Shown here in pieces: positions 22,265 to 25,177 of a stretch of 25,177 bases of DNA. The DNA is taken from IMG/VR virus record IMGVR_UViG_3300027782_000340, positions 1-25,177 of that record. One strand, written 5' to 3'. The position numbers were made by a program, and so were the translations under genes. The notes beneath the pieces were generated by a model that had not been told where the DNA came from, made no database searches, and saw only the letters and a list, made by a program, of their open reading frames with translations. The DNA is from a virus. Within the stretch, counting starts at the first letter, position 1. The number at the start of each line of letters is the position of its first letter.

Positions 22265-23644
22265 ATGGAAAACAAAAAAGCAATTGATTCATTAACAAAA
22301 TACGGCCGTGACTTCCAAATCAAGTGTATTTCGTGTTTAATATCTGATCGTTCGTTTATTGAACGTATTAATGATATTATCGAAGTAGACTTCTTTGAAA
22401 GTGATGCAAACAAATGGGTTGTAAAAGAAAGTATTAAATATTTTAACGAATATAAAGATCTGCCAACTTTAACTGTATTCAAGATTAAAGTGGATGAAGT
22501 AGGTGACGAACTTCTCAAGCGAAGTATCGTAGACAATCTAAAGTTGGTTTATCAAAAGGTAAGTGATAGTGATCTAAAGTTTGTAAAAGAACAGTTCTTG
22601 GAGTTTTGTAAAAATCAGAAACTAAAGAATGCTATTATTGAAAGTGCAGATTTATTGTCGCTTGGTCAATATGATAAGATTAAAAGTGTAGTTGATCATG
22701 CAATGAAAGCTGGTATGGAACGTAATATTGGTCATGATTATACTGAAGATGTAGAAAAACGAATGAGTGTAATGAGTCGTAATTGTGTTAAAACCAATTG
22801 GACTGAAATTGATACCATTATGGATGGTGGATTAGCCGCTGGTGAATTGGGTATTATTACCGCTTGTGCTGGTAGTGGTAAGAGTTGGGTATTATCTAAA
22901 CTGGGCGTTGAAGCGATGAAACAAGGTAAAAATGTAGTTCATTTTACTCTTGAGTTGAATGAAAACTATGTGGGTCTTCGTTACGATGCTTGTTTTACAG
23001 GAATTGATTTCCAGAACATTCGTAACAACGTAGATATCGTAAAGAAGAAGATTGCTGATGTACCTGGCAAGTTGAAGATCAAATACTTCCCAATTAAAAC
23101 TGTAAGTGCATATAGTCTTAAGTCGCATTGTGAAAGATTGGCAGTACTTGGTACCAAAGTTGATATGATTATTGTTGACTACGCTGATATTCTACGTCCA
23201 TCACAGAGTGAACGTAATAGTAACAGTTATAGTGAAGCTGGTGGTATCTATGAAGAACTTCGTGGTGTAGCCGGTGAGTTACAAGTTCCTATTTGGAGCG
23301 CTTCACAGAGTAATCGTGCTGCTATGGATGAAGACATTATTCAGGCTAACAACATCGCTGATAGTTATCGTAAGATTATGACTGCTGACTTTGTTCTTAG
23401 TCTAAGTCGTAAAGTTAACGATAAACAAGCAAATACTGCACGATTCCACGTTATTAAGAATCGTTTTGGTCCTGATGGTTTGACATTCCCAAGTAAGATG
23501 AACGCTAGTTGTGGTCATATTGAGATTTATGGAGAGAACAGTCGTGAAGGAATGGGTATCATGAATGAAATGATGGATGGTGAAAATCAAGTTAAGAAGG
23601 CTCTAAAATCCAAATGGAACGTCCATAACAATGATGAAGAATAA
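22265..23644 (+). CDS. gp41: Replicative DNA helicase, gp41/DnaB family
   Basis: 459 residues, close to T4 gp41 (475). It is the hexameric 5'-3' helicase that unwinds the fork and works with primase. Residues 1-150 are the helical N-terminal domain; the RecA-type motor follows with Walker A CAGSGKS (201-207), catalytic glutamate in TLE (E229), Walker B MIIVDYADI (D305) and the SASQSNRAAM segment (346-354) that ends in the DnaB-type H4/arginine region. PGKLKIKYFP and SAYSLKSHCERL (267-292) fit the middle of DnaB proteins. No separate primase gene is visible. Mostly CGT arginine codons. It starts 60 nt after rnh behind its own promoter. Confidence 0.92.
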   Translation: MENKKAIDSLTKYGRDFQIKCISCLISDRSFIERINDIIEVDFFESDANKWVVKESIKYFNEYKDLPTLTVFKIKVDEVGDELLKRSIVDNLKLVYQKVSDSDLKFVKEQFLEFCKNQKLKNAIIESADLLSLGQYDKIKSVVDHAMKAGMERNIGHDYTEDVEKRMSVMSRNCVKTNWTEIDTIMDGGLAAGELGIITACAGSGKSWVLSKLGVEAMKQGKNVVHFTLELNENYVGLRYDACFTGIDFQNIRNNVDIVKKKIADVPGKLKIKYFPIKTVSAYSLKSHCERLAVLGTKVDMIIVDYADILRPSQSERNSNSYSEAGGIYEELRGVAGELQVPIWSASQSNRAAMDEDIIQANNIADSYRKIMTADFVLSLSRKVNDKQANTARFHVIKNRFGPDGLTFPSKMNASCGHIEIYGENSREGMGIMNEMMDGENQVKKALKSKWNVHNNDEE

Positions 23645-23713
23645 TTCATAGTATGAACTAGACGAAAAACATATAAAAAAATATTAAAAAAGTTACAGAC
23701 TAAACGCAAAATG

Positions 23714-23732
23714 AACTATCTAAACAATAGTT
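23714..23732 (+). other. AT-rich stem-loop with T run upstream of nrdA
   Basis: AACTAT/ATAGTT with a 7-nt loop, followed by ATTTTTTA. It could be a weak terminator for the helicase unit. The stem is only six A/T-dominated pairs. The rest of the 101-bp gap 23645-23745 shows no gene or clear promoter. Confidence 0.35.
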
Positions 23733-23745
23733 ATTTTTTACCCGT

Positions 23746-25177
23746 ATGAATAAAGAAATTTTTATAAAGAAACGAAATGGTATCACTGAGAAGTTTAATG
23801 CAGATAAAATCAATAAAATTTTACAATGGGCTACTGAAGATATAAAAGGTGTTGGATTTGAAGAAGTAGCGATGAACGCTCATTTGTCGTTCTTCGATGG
23901 TATGACATCAAAAGATATCCACGTGATGTTGATTGAAGCCGCGTCTAATCTAATCACGGAAGATAAACCTAATTATCAATTTGTAGCATCACGTTTATTA
24001 AATTATCAATTACGAAAAAATGTTTGGGGTGGTAAAAATCCCCCAAAGTTACACGATCTAGTTAAAACTAATATTGACGCTTTGGTTTATGACTCGGATA
24101 TTTTAAATTGGTATTCCAAACAAGAATTTGACAAGCTAGATGAGTTTCTACGACATGATCGTGATTTTAATTTCACGTATGCTGGTATCAAACAGTTGTG
24201 TGATAAGTACTTGGTTCAAAATAGGGCTACTAAGGTAATTTATGAAAGTCCTCAGTTTGCTTATATGCTTATTGCAATGACTTTCTTTAAAGATTATAAA
24301 GAAAACCGACTTGAGTATGTAAAGAAAGCTTATAATTACTTTAGTAAACATAAGATCAATTTACCCACACCAATTATGGCAGGCGTTAGAACTCCAATGA
24401 AGAGTTATGCCAGTTGTTCACTGTTCACAGTCGATGATGATCTACGTAGTATTTTCAGCAACAATAGTGCGGTTGGGTTTGCTACAGCTAGTCGTTATGG
24501 CATTGGATTGAATTTATCAAGACTACGTGCTACAAACGCTCCAATTCGTAATGGTGAAGTAATGCATACAGGTCCAATTCCATTTGCTAAATCATTTGAA
24601 GCTACAGTAAAGAGTTGTCACCAGAATGGCATTCGTGGTGGGAGCGCAACTGTAAATTTCGCTTGGTTCCATTATGATATTCTAGATATTCTTGTATTGA
24701 AGAATAATCAAGGTACAGATGATAATCGAGTTCGTAAGTTAGATTATTGCGTGGGTCTCGATAAACTAATTTTTGAACGTTTCTTGAAGAATCAAGACGT
24801 TACACTATTTAGTTATCACGAATGCCCTTCACTGTGGAATACATTTGGATTAGAAGGATTCAAAGAAAAATATGAAAAGGCTGAAGCTAACAAGAATCTC
24901 AAGTTCAAGAAGAAAGTACCTGCACGTGAATTGATGGGTCTACTTGCTAAAGAACGTCTTGAAACAGGTCGTATCTATACAATGTTCGTGGATCACGCAA
25001 ATGAACACGGTAGTTGGTTGGATCAAGTAGATACAAGCAATCTTTGTCTTGAAGTGCATCATCCATTAATTCCTATTTATGACGTTAATGATCAAAAAGG
25101 AGAAATTGGAGTCTGTGTATTGGCAGCATTGAATTGGTTAGAAATTAAAGATGATGCTGAAATGGAAAATGTATGTG
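23746..25177 (+). CDS. nrdA: Class I ribonucleotide reductase large subunit, 3'-truncated
   Basis: 477 residues before the window ends; the gene continues past the right edge. It reduces NDPs to dNDPs for phage DNA synthesis with a NrdB radical subunit that must lie elsewhere. Residues 3-90 resemble the N-terminal ATP-cone region. Active-site residues line up with E. coli NrdA: C224 in YASCSLF (C225), the SNLCLE motif with N432, C434, E436 (N437, C439, E441), and C457 in IGVCVLAALNW (C462). GIGLNLSRLR (252-261) and the RGGSATVNF loop (297-305) are typical too. The ATG at 23746 has no Shine-Dalgarno sequence. Class I rather than II or III because of the sequence and NrdA length so far. Confidence 0.93.
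   Translation, partial: MNKEIFIKKRNGITEKFNADKINKILQWATEDIKGVGFEEVAMNAHLSFFDGMTSKDIHVMLIEAASNLITEDKPNYQFVASRLLNYQLRKNVWGGKNPPKLHDLVKTNIDALVYDSDILNWYSKQEFDKLDEFLRHDRDFNFTYAGIKQLCDKYLVQNRATKVIYESPQFAYMLIAMTFFKDYKENRLEYVKKAYNYFSKHKINLPTPIMAGVRTPMKSYASCSLFTVDDDLRSIFSNNSAVGFATASRYGIGLNLSRLRATNAPIRNGEVMHTGPIPFAKSFEATVKSCHQNGIRGGSATVNFAWFHYDILDILVLKNNQGTDDNRVRKLDYCVGLDKLIFERFLKNQDVTLFSYHECPSLWNTFGLEGFKEKYEKAEANKNLKFKKKVPARELMGLLAKERLETGRIYTMFVDHANEHGSWLDQVDTSNLCLEVHHPLIPIYDVNDQKGEIGVCVLAALNWLEIKDDAEMENVC

Noticed and set aside
23645-23745. Possible tRNA or small gene before nrdA
   Set aside because: No cloverleaf or usable ORF could be recognised; only a short AT stem-loop is visible. No tRNA gene was recognised anywhere in the window.

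Overview
The window is part of the genome of a T4-like contractile-tailed bacteriophage. It is AT-rich, tightly packed, and every supported gene reads on the + strand. Evidence for a T4-type phage is the set of gp19-like tail tube, gp26-like baseplate/chaperone protein, tape measure, gp48/54-like, gp53-like and hub-like baseplate genes, followed by a gp32 single-strand binding protein, UvsX recombinase, RNase H-type 5' nuclease, gp41/DnaB helicase and a class I ribonucleotide reductase large subunit. The host cannot be named from the sequence. The collagen-like tail fibre and accessory nucleotidyltransferases recall uncultured aquatic T4-like phages, but that is inference.

Layout: (1) 1-2139, distal tail: end of a collagen-like fibre gene, a second fibre-like protein and a tail-fibre assembly chaperone. 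(2) 2140-4978: a promoter-like spacer, a HAD phosphatase/nucleotidyltransferase fusion, the tail tube gene with a strong terminator, and a HxGH-type nucleotidyltransferase with a charged coiled-coil tail. (3) 5028-15472, baseplate and tail length: a gp26-like zinc protein that appears to continue by frameshift into a +1-frame ORF, the tape measure, a large gp48/54-like protein, gp53-like LysM protein, a 954-residue hub-like protein and a small partner. (4) 15509-18973, accessory block: a strongly divergent family-A polymerase-like protein, a possible PD-(D/E)XK nuclease-like protein and a small conserved-looking unknown. (5) 18974-25177, replication and nucleotide metabolism: gp32, UvsX, RNase H, helicase and nrdA, which runs off the right edge.

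Regulation: two clear intrinsic terminators (after the tube gene and after gp32) each run straight into a CTATTTAT box. An (A/C)TATTTAT box lies 5-7 nt before the start codon of six genes and further upstream of a seventh, and most starts have no Shine-Dalgarno sequence. This suggests a phage promoter class that makes nearly leaderless mRNAs. A second class looks like sigma70 (TTGACT or TTGAAA, 16-17 nt, TATAAT-like). One of these, before the helicase gene, carries a perfect 18-bp palindrome in its spacer, a good operator candidate. The gp32 leader has a hairpin 40-60 nt before the AUG followed by an unstructured A/T stretch, resembling the T4 gene 32 autoregulatory leader.

The best leads for something undescribed are the putative +1 frameshift at a T7 run just upstream of the tape measure, the TATTTAT start-proximal boxes, the polymerase-like protein with altered catalytic motifs, and the HAD-nucleotidyltransferase fusion.
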